This document shows positions 43,701-50,721 of a stretch of DNA of 64,000 nt, in pieces. Made by a program: the position numbers and the translations under genes. The notes beneath the pieces were generated by a model, which made no database searches, had not been told where the DNA came from, and was given only the letters and a program-made list of their open reading frames with translations. The stretch comes from Sandaracinaceae bacterium (lineage in GTDB: Bacteria > Myxococcota_A > Polyangia > Polyangiales > JADJQN01): assembly GCA_016712745.1 (NCBI GenBank), contig JADJQN010000003.1:1757275-1821274 (forward strand). Reading direction: 5' to 3'. Numbering within the stretch: the first letter of the stretch is position 1; every line of letters begins with the position of its first letter.

Positions 43701-44908
43701 ATGCCTTCGAGCGTATGGTCTGTGTCGTTGCGAAAAACTTCGACGACATCGGTGCGCGCGAGGGCTCCTTGGATGTTCACGTCGACTTCGTGTGTGACGA
43801 GTCGCAAAGGATGATCGCCCTCGCCCCGCTCGCCCGGACGCTTCGCGCGTAGCTCGCCTAGCCCCGGGATCGGAGCGTCGGGCTCGCTTCTATCCGGTGT
43901 CATATCGGACCACGCCATCGCTGCCGCGAGGCCTACGCTCGGGCTCACTGCCGGCGCGCGAGTCTTGACGAGAACCCCTTCTTCCCCTGCTTTTACGTTC
44001 GCCTGCCCGCCGCCGCTACGCGCGCTGACGCTCCCGCGCACCACACGGACATTGGCCATATCGCTGTTCGTCGCGAGCACGAACTGCGTACCAAGGACTT
44101 CAATTTCGCCTGCGGGCGTCGAGATCGTCGCGCGGTCGTCGCCTTCGACGTGAGCAATGTCGGCAACGATTTCACCTTGCCGCAACTCCATTTGCCGAAC
44201 GTGTGCAGGCGAAAGTGCAAGCTCGGTATTGTGATTGAGTACGAGGTAGCTGCCGTCACGCAGGTCAACGCGCGCGCGAGTGCGTCCGTCGGTACGCAAG
44301 ACGCACTCTTCGGTAAGGGCGGTCCCAGCGTTTACGGCATGCGGTGCGCTCGAGCCTTCCTGCACCGTCAGGCCAGACGCGCCGCCGATCTGGGTCGACG
44401 CACGCGAAATCTGACTAACGCGACCAAAGGCTCCGAAGGGGATTGCGCTTCCGTTGTCGCTTGCGTGTTCCTGTGACCACACAACGGCTGTGATGATGGC
44501 CAAGGCTGTTGCGCTTGCGAGCGCCCATCCGAGAGCCTTAGATCCGTCCCATGCGCGTTTATCGGCCTTCGGCTGAGTCGTCCCTTGCGGTGCGGCTTTC
44601 GGAGCTTGCGCTTGGCTCTTGGCTTGAGGCACGACGCTATGGCGTTCGCTCAGACGCTTCGCAATTTGCATGAGCGCGACTTCGACGGGCACTTCGCCAC
44701 CCTCGGGATCGATTTCCGCAACAGCAACTTGAAACGTTTCCTCGACGAGCTCATCCGCTTCGGCTGCATTGCGCGCGAGCGTCTGGCATACCGAGCGCAA
44801 CCAAGTCGCGTGCCTCTTCGCCAGCTCAGCTAGTGCGGCAGCGCGGGGGTCAGGAGTCTGACTTACGCGCGATTGCTCGTTGCCACTGCTGTCATTCGAA
44901 TCCTGCAT
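40793..44908 (-). CDS. Giant FecR/VIT/VWA protein with sigma-like N-terminus
   Basis: 1371 residues. Residues about 22-95 resemble ECF sigma region 2 (ATWLRSVCQTLARNAAEADE, then ELVEETFQVAVAEI and VALMQIAKRLSE). A membrane helix lies at about 124-144 (ALGWALASATALAIITAVVW). A FecR-like periplasmic domain spans about 185-320 (RTDGRTRARVDLRDGSYLV, EVLGTQFVLATNSDM, VRVVRGSVSA). A VIT domain spans about 366-500 (THEVDVNIQGALARTDVVEV, EGIYRFPLPPDASIAGL). A VWA domain (AIVVDSSQSM, a DxSxS site) follows, then low-complexity sequence, TPR-like helices near 1140-1260 and a beta C-terminus. VIT/VWA pairs are known in surface proteins. No region 4 is present, so it cannot be a normal sigma factor. Confidence 0.8.
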   Translation of the reverse strand: MQDSNDSSGNEQSRVSQTPDPRAAALAELAKRHATWLRSVCQTLARNAAEADELVEETFQVAVAEIDPEGGEVPVEVALMQIAKRLSERHSVVPQAKSQAQAPKAAPQGTTQPKADKRAWDGSKALGWALASATALAIITAVVWSQEHASDNGSAIPFGAFGRVSQISRASTQIGGASGLTVQEGSSAPHAVNAGTALTEECVLRTDGRTRARVDLRDGSYLVLNHNTELALSPAHVRQMELRQGEIVADIAHVEGDDRATISTPAGEIEVLGTQFVLATNSDMANVRVVRGSVSARSGGGQANVKAGEEGVLVKTRAPAVSPSVGLAAAMAWSDMTPDRSEPDAPIPGLGELRAKRPGERGEGDHPLRLVTHEVDVNIQGALARTDVVEVFRNDTDHTLEGIYRFPLPPDASIAGLSLDVDGTMQSGVFVDSQEASRIWNGVIRHATANPVNRPHEEWVWVPGPWRDPALLQWQRGGRFELRIFPIPAHGERRIAIHYTQVVNAHADRRSYTYPLPHGASASMRAEHFKLDAHIGGAREVIVGGYDVHAERHSDAFEMHFAADSFEPVGDLVLDYALADDATELRTYAYRPPSTTSADTAGFAAFALRPRLPASRESQARDYAIVVDSSQSMFGERYARATNLATRLIANLDRTDRVVVLACDTRCATLSDEPAYASAELATRATDFLRARRPAGASDLVGALSRAANALRVPDGAAPRAAHVLYVGDGVSTIGERRVGSISSEVDAIARTRHVAFSTVGIGGDSDPLVLSELARVGGGHYVPYVPGERVANAALAVLESTYGSTLRSAQIEWPACIRDVSPSTLPNLRAGEEVIVTARIDCDVNAQVTLRGKVGGEEFIQHYPIQVHAGSNEGNAFVPRLWARAKIAELERHDRNEDRAAIIALSKDYFVMSRHTSLLVLESEAMFRAFGVDRAQNQFEWTGGEETESSDSAGTETVNEAPQDLVALPGLMGGLRGDAQGSVGGYRGSRSPGSGGGSSPSGERNRASPTRRSGSFDDALSGLDFSQAPATSTPAPARPEQNAGSVVADQAMPPPVATVERESELLARQQTTIRRPDNSGRWMRRVWRTVREGNVSTNAQPTANDLRALAVSEDALRAAPDARDRYRNAARAAARAGDLDRARSLAETWLGRDALDAEALTYLADSVGRTGSRDESLRLLTGIVDLRPDDRVLQERLFAAFRRADDTEQACAFRIALDEIDRVVNTSSRQSRCSDLRSRGLEPSSGELRVDASWSAPVDLDISLITPQGTRISWMGGRTQVFGMDAHADGRETLGLRRATAGSYIIEITRTDAGTRDDAQGKGHVDEVRGSVTVNVLGQRQTIPFHLTGDHTVVGRADVVVRRYQELVRF
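44846..44879. repeat. 22-base dispersed repeat, copy B, with hairpin
   Basis: CTGACTTACGCG-cGa-TTGCTCG (44858-44879). Here it is preceded by GGGGTCAGGAGT, so GTCAG-gagt-CTGAC (44849-44862) forms a small stem-loop. This layout resembles REP-type elements, though I cannot show a family match. It overlaps codons about 10-21 of the giant FecR/VIT/VWA gene (minus strand), where it encodes EQSRVSQTPDP. Confidence 0.6.
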
Positions 44909-44966
44909 GGGTTCCCAAGCTCCTCGGACAGCTCCCCGCGCTGTCTCGGCAGGATGGACTCATCTC

Positions 44967-44994
44967 TTGGCGTAAGCCTTGGGAGGTTTATAAC
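44967..44994 (+). promoter_or_regulatory. Probable sigma70-type promoter for osmC
   Basis: TTGGCG (44967-44972) and TATAAC (44989-44994) are separated by 16 bases. The predicted start of transcription near 45001 coincides with AGGAGG, which precedes ATG 45012 by five bases. The short leader with a strong ribosome-binding site is plausible. Confidence 0.45.
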
Positions 44995-45011
44995 CTGGCT
45001 AGGAGGCCTCG

Positions 45012-45467
45012 ATGTCAGAACATCATGCAAGCACGCAGTGGAAGCGCCAAACGACCGATTTCGCATACGATTCCTACAGCCGCGACCATCGCCTGAGCTT
45101 CGGCACCGGCAGCGGCATTGGTGCCTCGGCCGCCCCAGAATTCCGGGGAAACGCGAAACTGATGAATCCCGAAGAAGCTCTGGTCGGTGCTCTTTCGAGC
45201 TGCCATATGCTCACCTTCCTAGCGATCTGCGCGCGCAAAAAGCTCGTTGTCGATTCCTACGACGATGATGCGGTAGGGCATCTCGAGAAGAATCCGGAGG
45301 GACGCTTGGCCGTTACGCGCGTGGCTCTTCATCCGCGTGTTGCATGGAACGGCACAGCACCGGACGAGCAGACTCAGCGCGACCTTCATCACCAAGCGCA
45401 TCTAGGCTGCTTCATCGCCAGCTCAGTGAAGACAGCTGTAACCATCGAGCTTCCCGCCACCACATAA
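45012..45467 (+). CDS. OsmC-family peroxiredoxin-like protein
   Basis: 151 residues. The two redox cysteines of OsmC/Ohr proteins are present: Cys64 in LVGALSSCHMLTFL and Cys133 in HLGCFIASS. They reduce organic hydroperoxides with lipoyl or thiol partners in the cytoplasm as a dimer. The segment NPEEALVGALSSCHM and spacing match the OsmC branch (YhfA-like sub-branch possible). A promoter and AGGAGG precede it. It is divergent from the giant FecR protein and convergent with the fatty-acid operon, with a strong hairpin on its stop codon. Confidence 0.9.
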   Translation: MSEHHASTQWKRQTTDFAYDSYSRDHRLSFGTGSGIGASAAPEFRGNAKLMNPEEALVGALSSCHMLTFLAICARKKLVVDSYDDDAVGHLEKNPEGRLAVTRVALHPRVAWNGTAPDEQTQRDLHHQAHLGCFIASSVKTAVTIELPATT

Positions 45468-45513
45468 AAGGGGACGTTCCCCTTTTCTTTGAAAAAGGGG
45501 AACGTCCCCTTTT
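45466..45513. terminator. Palindromic inverted repeat, bidirectional terminator
   Basis: AAAAGGGGACGTTCCCCTTTT (one base over 20 split as AAAA-GGGGACGTTCCCC-TTTT, 45466-45486) and its exact reverse complement (45493-45513) flank a six-base spacer. Each unit can also fold alone, as AAAAAGGGGA...CCCCTTTTT with U-runs on both strands, a convincing intrinsic terminator for the convergent osmC and fatty-acid operon. Core bases differ from the repeat at 40753, but both halves changed together. Confidence 0.75.
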
Positions 45514-45532
45514 TGGCAGGTGTTGCCGGTGG

Positions 45533-45946
45533 CTACTCGCCGCAGGCGCGAAGAATTTCAGGCGGCATGCTTTGCAGAGCGCCTTCTGGCATGCGCACAC
45601 ATGCGAGCGTGATCTCCGACTCGGTGAGCAGCTCTGTTCCCCGCCACACGCGGCAATCAAACCGCAATCGCGCGCGCGTCACGACGCCCACCCACGTTTC
45701 GATCTCGAGCTCTTCGTCGAAGCGTGCCGGAAGCTTGTAGCGCATCGCCACTTCGACGACCGGCAAGGCCGAGCGGCCTTCGATCTCGAACTTCTTGTAG
45801 TCGATGCCGTGCGTGCGCAAATACTCTACGCGCGCAGCTTCGAGGTAACGCAAGTACGTCGAGTGATGCACGACGCCCGCTTGGTCCGTGTCGACGTAGC
45901 CGACGCGCACGCGATAGCGCGTTGTCTTCTTTTCGCCGGGCGACAC
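45533..45946 (-). CDS. Hotdog-fold acyl-CoA/acyl-ACP thioesterase
   Basis: 137 residues from GTG 45946, YbgC/4HBT type. The DTDQAGVVHHSTYLRYLEAAR segment contains the Asp and His of this hotdog active site. Length and strands (VVEVAMRYKLPARFDEELE, RLRFDCRVWRGTELL) match. It is last in the fatty-acid operon, three bases after the ACP gene, and probably hydrolyses the finished acyl chain from its carrier protein. Whether it prefers CoA or ACP thioesters cannot be read from sequence. Confidence 0.88.
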   Translation of the reverse strand: MSPGEKKTTRYRVRVGYVDTDQAGVVHHSTYLRYLEAARVEYLRTHGIDYKKFEIEGRSALPVVEVAMRYKLPARFDEELEIETWVGVVTRARLRFDCRVWRGTELLTESEITLACVRMPEGALQSMPPEILRACGE

Positions 45947-45949
45947 GAG

Positions 45950-46189
45950 CTAGGCGGCTTGCGAAAGCTTGGATTTCACGAGCTCGTAAACCTTCTGCAG
46001 GTTGGTCAGCTCTTTGAGCTCGTTCTCAGGCACAGCGATTTTGTACGTGCGCTCAATCTCAGCCACGATTTCAATCGCCATCATCGAATCGATGCCCAAA
46101 TCGCGGAATGCAGTCTCGTCCGGGATCTCATCGACCTCGCTGACTTCCGACACGATTCCTCGAAGCTTCTCTTTAAGCTCTGCGCTCAT
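45950..46189 (-). CDS. Acyl carrier protein (second of operon)
   Basis: 79 residues from ATG 46189, preceded by AAAGG; an in-frame TTG at 46198 is less likely. The phosphopantetheine attachment Ser35 is in FRDLGIDSMMAIEIV, with helix I (ELKEKLRGIVSEVSEV) and helix II-III as usual. It has DSM instead of DSL, an acceptable variation. Two dedicated carrier proteins in the operon suggest one for loading/desaturation and one for another step, or partner specificity. The upstream desaturase gene is 18 bases away. Confidence 0.92.
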   Translation of the reverse strand: MSAELKEKLRGIVSEVSEVDEIPDETAFRDLGIDSMMAIEIVAEIERTYKIAVPENELKELTNLQKVYELVKSKLSQAA

Positions 46190-46207
46190 CTCGCTCAACC
46201 TTTCACA

Positions 46208-47041
46208 TCACTCAGCGGCGTTGGCGCCAGTTTGCGTCGCCTTGCGAGCCGCGCGCGCATCGATAGCGACTTGCACGAGCTCTTGGCGGGTCACGCCCAA
46301 ATACTTCAAGACCGGGAAGTAAACCTTCTGCAGGAAGATATCGCGGTCCATGTTTCCCTCTTCACGCATCAGCACGATGCGCTGATCGTAATCGGGAACA
46401 ATGTTGACGCCGGGCATTTGGAAATTCTTCGCGACGTGCGCGATATCGACCAAGGTGCCGGGGCGATCGATCTCCAAATAAACTTTCACGACGTCTTCGT
46501 AGAAGTGCGCGTGCGCGATCTCGTCGCGCGCATTGAAGCGGTAGACCGCGGCAAGGGCTTCATCACCGTGCTTCTTGGCGAGCGCTTCGTGACGCAGATA
46601 GATGACAAAGGTCGCCATCTCCTGGAACGAACCGTAAATCGTCATCTGGCGCGCCGTATCGAAGGGGCGCGTCCATGATTGCTTCATCAGCGCTTGCTGA
46701 TAGTCGTGCATCTGCTCATCGCTGCGCTTGCCGCTGCGGGTGAGGTATTCCATCAATGCGATGGAGTGCTTGAGCTCTTCGTAGCCCCAGTTTGCGGAGA
46801 ACGAACGCTGCGCCGACGACGAGTTGCGAAGGACTGCAAGACCCTTCGAAATGTAGTCCGGCAAAAAGCTTTCAACGCCGAGGAATGTCTCAGCACAGAC
46901 CGCCACGTACTCGGGCGTCTCGGGATTGATCTTGTCCCACGGTACGTCGCGATACGGATTCCAGCGGCGCTCTTGCTCCGCTTTGTCGAAGAAGATTCGG
47001 AACTGCTTGTTGAGCTTCTCGCGGAACTGATCGGACGACAT
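46208..47041 (-). CDS. Diiron acyl-ACP desaturase
   Basis: 277 residues, soluble acyl-ACP desaturase family (PF03405). All six iron-ligand positions are visible: Glu57 (FLGVESFLP), Glu89/His92 (YEELKHS), Glu141 (SFQEMATF) and Glu174/His177 (ARDEIAHAHFY). The segments around SFQEMATFVIYLRHEALAKKH and EIDRPGTLVDIAHV match plant and bacterial family members. It introduces a double bond into an ACP-bound acyl chain using oxygen and ferredoxin. No ferredoxin gene is in the operon. The gene lies between two ACP genes. Chain length and position of desaturation cannot be predicted. Confidence 0.92.
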   Translation of the reverse strand: MSSDQFREKLNKQFRIFFDKAEQERRWNPYRDVPWDKINPETPEYVAVCAETFLGVESFLPDYISKGLAVLRNSSSAQRSFSANWGYEELKHSIALMEYLTRSGKRSDEQMHDYQQALMKQSWTRPFDTARQMTIYGSFQEMATFVIYLRHEALAKKHGDEALAAVYRFNARDEIAHAHFYEDVVKVYLEIDRPGTLVDIAHVAKNFQMPGVNIVPDYDQRIVLMREEGNMDRDIFLQKVYFPVLKYLGVTRQELVQVAIDARAARKATQTGANAAE

Positions 47042-47055
47042 ACTCGCCTCGTGCT

Positions 47056-47304
47056 TCAGGTGGTTTGCGTCGTGCGCTTCTCAACGAGATCGAGGAGCTG
47101 GCGCACACTCTGAATACCGACAAGCTGCTCGTCGGGGATCTGAATCTTGAGCTCACGCTCCATCGAGCCGACCAGCTCGAGCATGCCGAGAGAATCGATG
47201 CCAAGGTCCGCGATCACGCTCTCTTCCGAGACATGGCTGAAATCCTTTTCGGCAATTTCAGACGCCATTCGCTGGAAAACCGTGATGAGCTCCGACCGCT
47301 TCAT
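47056..47304 (-). CDS. Acyl carrier protein (first of operon)
   Basis: 82 residues from ATG 47304, preceded by GGAGATAAAGAG. Ser38 in IADLGIDSLGMLELV is the phosphopantetheine site. The acidic helix II (SLGMLELVGSMERELKIQ) is typical for recognition by partner enzymes. It follows the FAAL gene on the same strand and is the likely acceptor of the activated fatty acid. An upstream frame to 47349 is not supported by homology. Confidence 0.92.
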   Translation of the reverse strand: MKRSELITVFQRMASEIAEKDFSHVSEESVIADLGIDSLGMLELVGSMERELKIQIPDEQLVGIQSVRQLLDLVEKRTTQTT

Positions 47305-47361
47305 AATCTCTTTATCTCCTTCTTTCTCGGCCCGCTGAGGGCGGCGCACTCTAGCACAGGA

Positions 47362-49083
47362 TTAGCCTTCGTCCCCCCCGTCGCCCACGCGGCCCGTGCC
47401 GTGCTCCGCGAGAAGGTTATCCTCATACAATTGCTTGGTTTTTCTACGCTGGACCTTGCCGCTCGAGGTCTTAGGCAGGCCGCCGACGCCGACGATTGCC
47501 ACGTACCCTGTCGATAGCCCGGTCAACTCGTAAACCCGTTCGGGGATCTGCTTCTTCAACCGCTCGACGTCGCCCGAGTTGGCCTCGGCGGCGATGACCA
47601 GCTGCTCGGTGCCTTCGGCCTGCACGCTAAACGCGATGACGTTGCCGCGACGCACCCCGTCCATCTCGCCCAAGGCCCACTCGATATCCTGAGGATAGTA
47701 GTTGGCGCCGTTGATGATGATGAGGTCCTTGATGCGACCACATATATAGAGAGCGCCGTTGGCGTAGTAGCCAAGGTCGCCGGTCTGCAGCCAACCGTTC
47801 TTCCAGCCTTCGGCGGTTGCCTCGGGGTTGTTGTAGTAGCTCTGGGTGACTGAGGGGCCGCGCGTCACAATTTGTCCCACGCGTCGCTCGGGCAGTGCCT
47901 TGCCGTCTTCATCTACTACGAGAACTTCGTGACCGGGGAAGGGCACGCCGCAGGCGACGAGCTCGAGTGACTTGGGCGTGCCGCGTGGAACCGGCGAGGC
48001 CTCACCCTTCTTCATTGCGTCGTGATCGACAATGTCGGTGACGAGCGGAGTGCCGCGCGGATGGAAGGTAATCGCGAGTGTGCCCTCAGCCATGCCGTAG
48101 CTAGGAAGGAGCATCGTCTCTTTAAAACCAACTGGTGCAAGGCGCGCCACGAAGTCGCGCATCGTCTGTGCTTGAATGGGCTCTGCGCCACAACCCGCGA
48201 TGCGCACATGACTAAGATCGAGCTCGGCCAGATCGCGATCGCGCACGCGCTTGGTCGCAAGTGCATACGCGAAGTTCGGCGCGTACGTCACGGTGCCGTG
48301 GAATTTGTGCAGCGTTTCGAGCCAAATTCGAGGGCCACGCGCGAAGGTGGATGTCGGCAAGAGCACCGAGCACACGTTGCAGATGAGTGGGCCGAGGATG
48401 AAACCGATGAGCCCCATGTCGTGGAATAACGGAAGCCACGAGACGGCCATGTCTTCCTCGACCATGCCCAGGCCCGCGGGTCCGAGGAATGCCTGCGAGT
48501 TGGCGACGAGGTTCGCGTGCGTGACGACAACGCCCTTGGGACGCGAGGTGCTGCCGGAAGTGAACTGCAAGAAACAGATGTCTTCGGGGTCGACTTTGGG
48601 CGGCGTGAATGCAGGCGTCGGGCCTTCGAAAATGCTCTCTGTGTAGAGCAGCTTCGTAATGCCCGAATCGCGCTCAAGAACTTTCTCGACGAAGGGCTTG
48701 GTCGCTTCCATCGTCAAGAGATACTGCGCGCCCGAGCCCTTGCAGATGTGCGCGACCGTATCGACGTAGCCATCGAGTCCCTTGAACGACGCGCGCGGGA
48801 AAATCGGAACCGGAATCACACCGGCAACACATGCGCCCACAAACGAGAGAACGAACTCGTGTCCTTCGGGAACGACGATGGCGAGACGGTCGCCCTTCTT
48901 CAACCCGAGAGCGGCGAAGTGCGCGGCGCGGCGATGCGCTTCCTTCTCAATCGCGTCGTACGAGTAAAAACGCTCCTTCGTATCGGCACCGATGAAACGA
49001 AACCCTCGGGTCTCATCGCGCGGCAAAAGAGACAGCGCATCAACAAGCGTCTTCGGACTTCCCAGCATTCCCATCATTCCCAT
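47362..49083 (-). CDS. Fatty acyl-AMP ligase (FAAL)
   Basis: 573 residues of the adenylate-forming superfamily. FAAL-type features include LQFTSGSTSRPKGVVVTH (P-loop; SGSTSRPKG rather than CoA-ligase SGTTG), VSWLPLFHDMGLIG, PSYGMAEGTLA, the TGDLGYYANGALYICGRIKDLIII hinge and the C-terminal KTSSGKVQRRKT lysine loop. Such enzymes activate a fatty acid as acyl-AMP and hand it to an ACP rather than CoA. Several N-terminal methionines are possible (MGMMGML). It heads the operon FAAL-ACP-desaturase-ACP-thioesterase; the region 49084-49282 upstream, which should hold its promoter, shows no clear -35/-10. Confidence 0.9.
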   Translation of the reverse strand: MGMMGMLGSPKTLVDALSLLPRDETRGFRFIGADTKERFYSYDAIEKEAHRRAAHFAALGLKKGDRLAIVVPEGHEFVLSFVGACVAGVIPVPIFPRASFKGLDGYVDTVAHICKGSGAQYLLTMEATKPFVEKVLERDSGITKLLYTESIFEGPTPAFTPPKVDPEDICFLQFTSGSTSRPKGVVVTHANLVANSQAFLGPAGLGMVEEDMAVSWLPLFHDMGLIGFILGPLICNVCSVLLPTSTFARGPRIWLETLHKFHGTVTYAPNFAYALATKRVRDRDLAELDLSHVRIAGCGAEPIQAQTMRDFVARLAPVGFKETMLLPSYGMAEGTLAITFHPRGTPLVTDIVDHDAMKKGEASPVPRGTPKSLELVACGVPFPGHEVLVVDEDGKALPERRVGQIVTRGPSVTQSYYNNPEATAEGWKNGWLQTGDLGYYANGALYICGRIKDLIIINGANYYPQDIEWALGEMDGVRRGNVIAFSVQAEGTEQLVIAAEANSGDVERLKKQIPERVYELTGLSTGYVAIVGVGGLPKTSSGKVQRRKTKQLYEDNLLAEHGTGRVGDGGDEG

Positions 49084-49282
49084 AACGAGGCGCTATCTAC
49101 TGGGAAAGATGGGGCTTTGCAAGTTGTGAAGGGCTCGCCGTCGCCTCGCGCGCGTTCGAACAAAGTCAACGATGTGTGGAGCATCGAATTGGCGGCCGTT
49201 GACGGCCCGACATGCACCGTCGGTACGCTCTCGCACAAACTCCGCGTGAATCGCGCGGCCCAGCGGTTGCAGTCGTTCACGC

Positions 49283-50585
49283 GTGGACATCTACCGCCCG
49301 CGCCGTCCCACTGACTGCACGCTACACCGAGTACTCACCGAGCACGTCGAGACCTTCCTCGATGATGCCGCAATGTCGCGCCCCGACTCATTGCCGCGTT
49401 TCGTAGCGACCGAGCTGCGGCGGTCGCCGCATGACCGAGCTTGCGGCTCATCTCGTCGACCACGTGTTGCCGGTGGCGCGTACCCGGCAATGGGTGTTGT
49501 CGTTGCCGTTTGCGCTACGCGCATCCGTCGCATGGGACCACGATCTTGCGCTCGCAGTTCAACGCGTCGTCGTGCGCGCGGTGCTCGGCGCGTACCGACG
49601 TCGCGCGCAAAAGGCTGGCATCGCCGACGGTCGTGCTGGCGCCATCTCCGTCATCCAACGCTTCGGCAGTGCGCTCAACCTCAACCCTCACTTTCATCTG
49701 CTCGTCCCCGATGGCGTCTTCGCTCAAGCCGCAAGCGGCTCACTCCGTTTCCATCCGACGCAACGCTTCTCACGCACCGACATCGAGCGCATCGCAAAGA
49801 CGATTCGTATTCGCGTCACGCGCCTCGTTGCACGCCGCGTCTCGCACGACGATGACGTCTCCGACCCACTTGCCACCTGCTACGCGGCGTCGCTCGCAAA
49901 CGCAGCCGCACGCGAGCCCGCAGCGCACCATCGCGCTCTGAAGCTCAGCACCTTTCACACCGAGCGCATGCTCTCGATGAAAAAGCCTCTCGGCCTTCGC
50001 GCGCGCGACGAAGGCTTTGACCTGCACGCCGGCGTCGTCGTCCCCAAAAGACAGCGCAAACTCCTTGAGCATCTGTGCCGCTACCTCACCCGCCCCGCCC
50101 TCTCACACGACCGCATCACACTCACCGAGAACAGCCGCGTCCGCATCCAGCTCAAAACTCCGTGGCAAGACGGCACCACGCACCTCACGCTCGACCCGCT
50201 CGCCTTCTGCGCACGCCTGTCCGCCCTCATCCCGCGCCCACGCAAAAACCTTCTCGTCTATCACGGCGTCCTTGCACCCAATGCACGACTTCGACCACGC
50301 ATCGTCACGCTTGGCCGCACGACGAACTCCGAACCCGCGCTCATCAAAACCAAACGCCCGCACCGCGCCTGGGCCGACCTCATGCGCCGCACCTTCGCCA
50401 TCGACGTGACCACGTGCCCGAAGTGCGGCGGTCGTCTTCGCCTGATGGCAATCCTCCTCAACCCCCGCGCCGCCGTCGCCATCCTGCGCTCGCTCGGCCT
50501 ACCGCACGAACGCATCACGCTTGCACCCAGCCGCGGCCCACCCGACGAGCACATGTTCGATGAGCAAGACTTTCAGGTCGCATGA
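49283..50585 (+). pseudogene. IS91-family transposase, internal deletion and frameshift
   Basis: Rolling-circle (Y2-type) transposase remnant. The N-terminal part from GTG 49283 (YRPRRPTDCTLHRVLTEH, then LPRFVATELRR) and the part from 49428 (CGGRRMTELAAHLVDHVLP onward, HFHLLVPDGVF near 49700, catalytic-region sequence and a C-terminal zinc finger TCPKCGGRLRLMA at 50414) are both typical of IS91-like proteins. The zinc-binding segment that should join them (about 40 codons) is missing, and the two halves are in different frames. The junction lies in a CTGCGGCGGTCGCC stretch, where the 3' end of the first part and the 5' end of the second share TGCGGCGG, suggesting deletion by short homology. 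Confidence 0.75.
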
Positions 50586-50660
50586 CGCCGCGGTCCACCT
50601 CAAGCGGACCGCTCTCCACATCTGCGTCCGCGACGCTCAAAACACCCCGCCGCCCCGGCG

Positions 50661-50676
50661 CCGCGCCCGGGCGCGG
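50661..50676. repeat. Perfect 16-base palindrome downstream of IS91-like gene
   Basis: CCGCGCCCGGGCGCGG, 76 bases after the transposase stop. IS91-family elements end in a palindrome near the replication terminus, so this may be the terminal end of the element. It could also terminate transcription. The beginning of the element in 49084-49282 is not resolved. Confidence 0.45.
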
Positions 50677-50721
50677 TCTTCGTACGCGCTGTCGGAACTG
50701 AAATCGAAACGATGTCGGTGC

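Noticed and set aside
45344..46678. 444-codon plus-strand frame across the thioesterase, ACP and desaturase genes
   Set aside because: It spans three well-supported minus-strand genes and crosses the terminator; no family match is visible.
45533..49083. Assignment as a terminal-alkyne (JamABC-like) pathway
   Set aside because: The desaturase is a soluble diiron acyl-ACP type with E/H ligands, not the membrane His-box desaturase/acetylenase of that pathway.
48517..49314. 265-codon plus-strand frame opposite the FAAL gene
   Set aside because: Antisense to an intact FAAL and lacking any recognisable motif.
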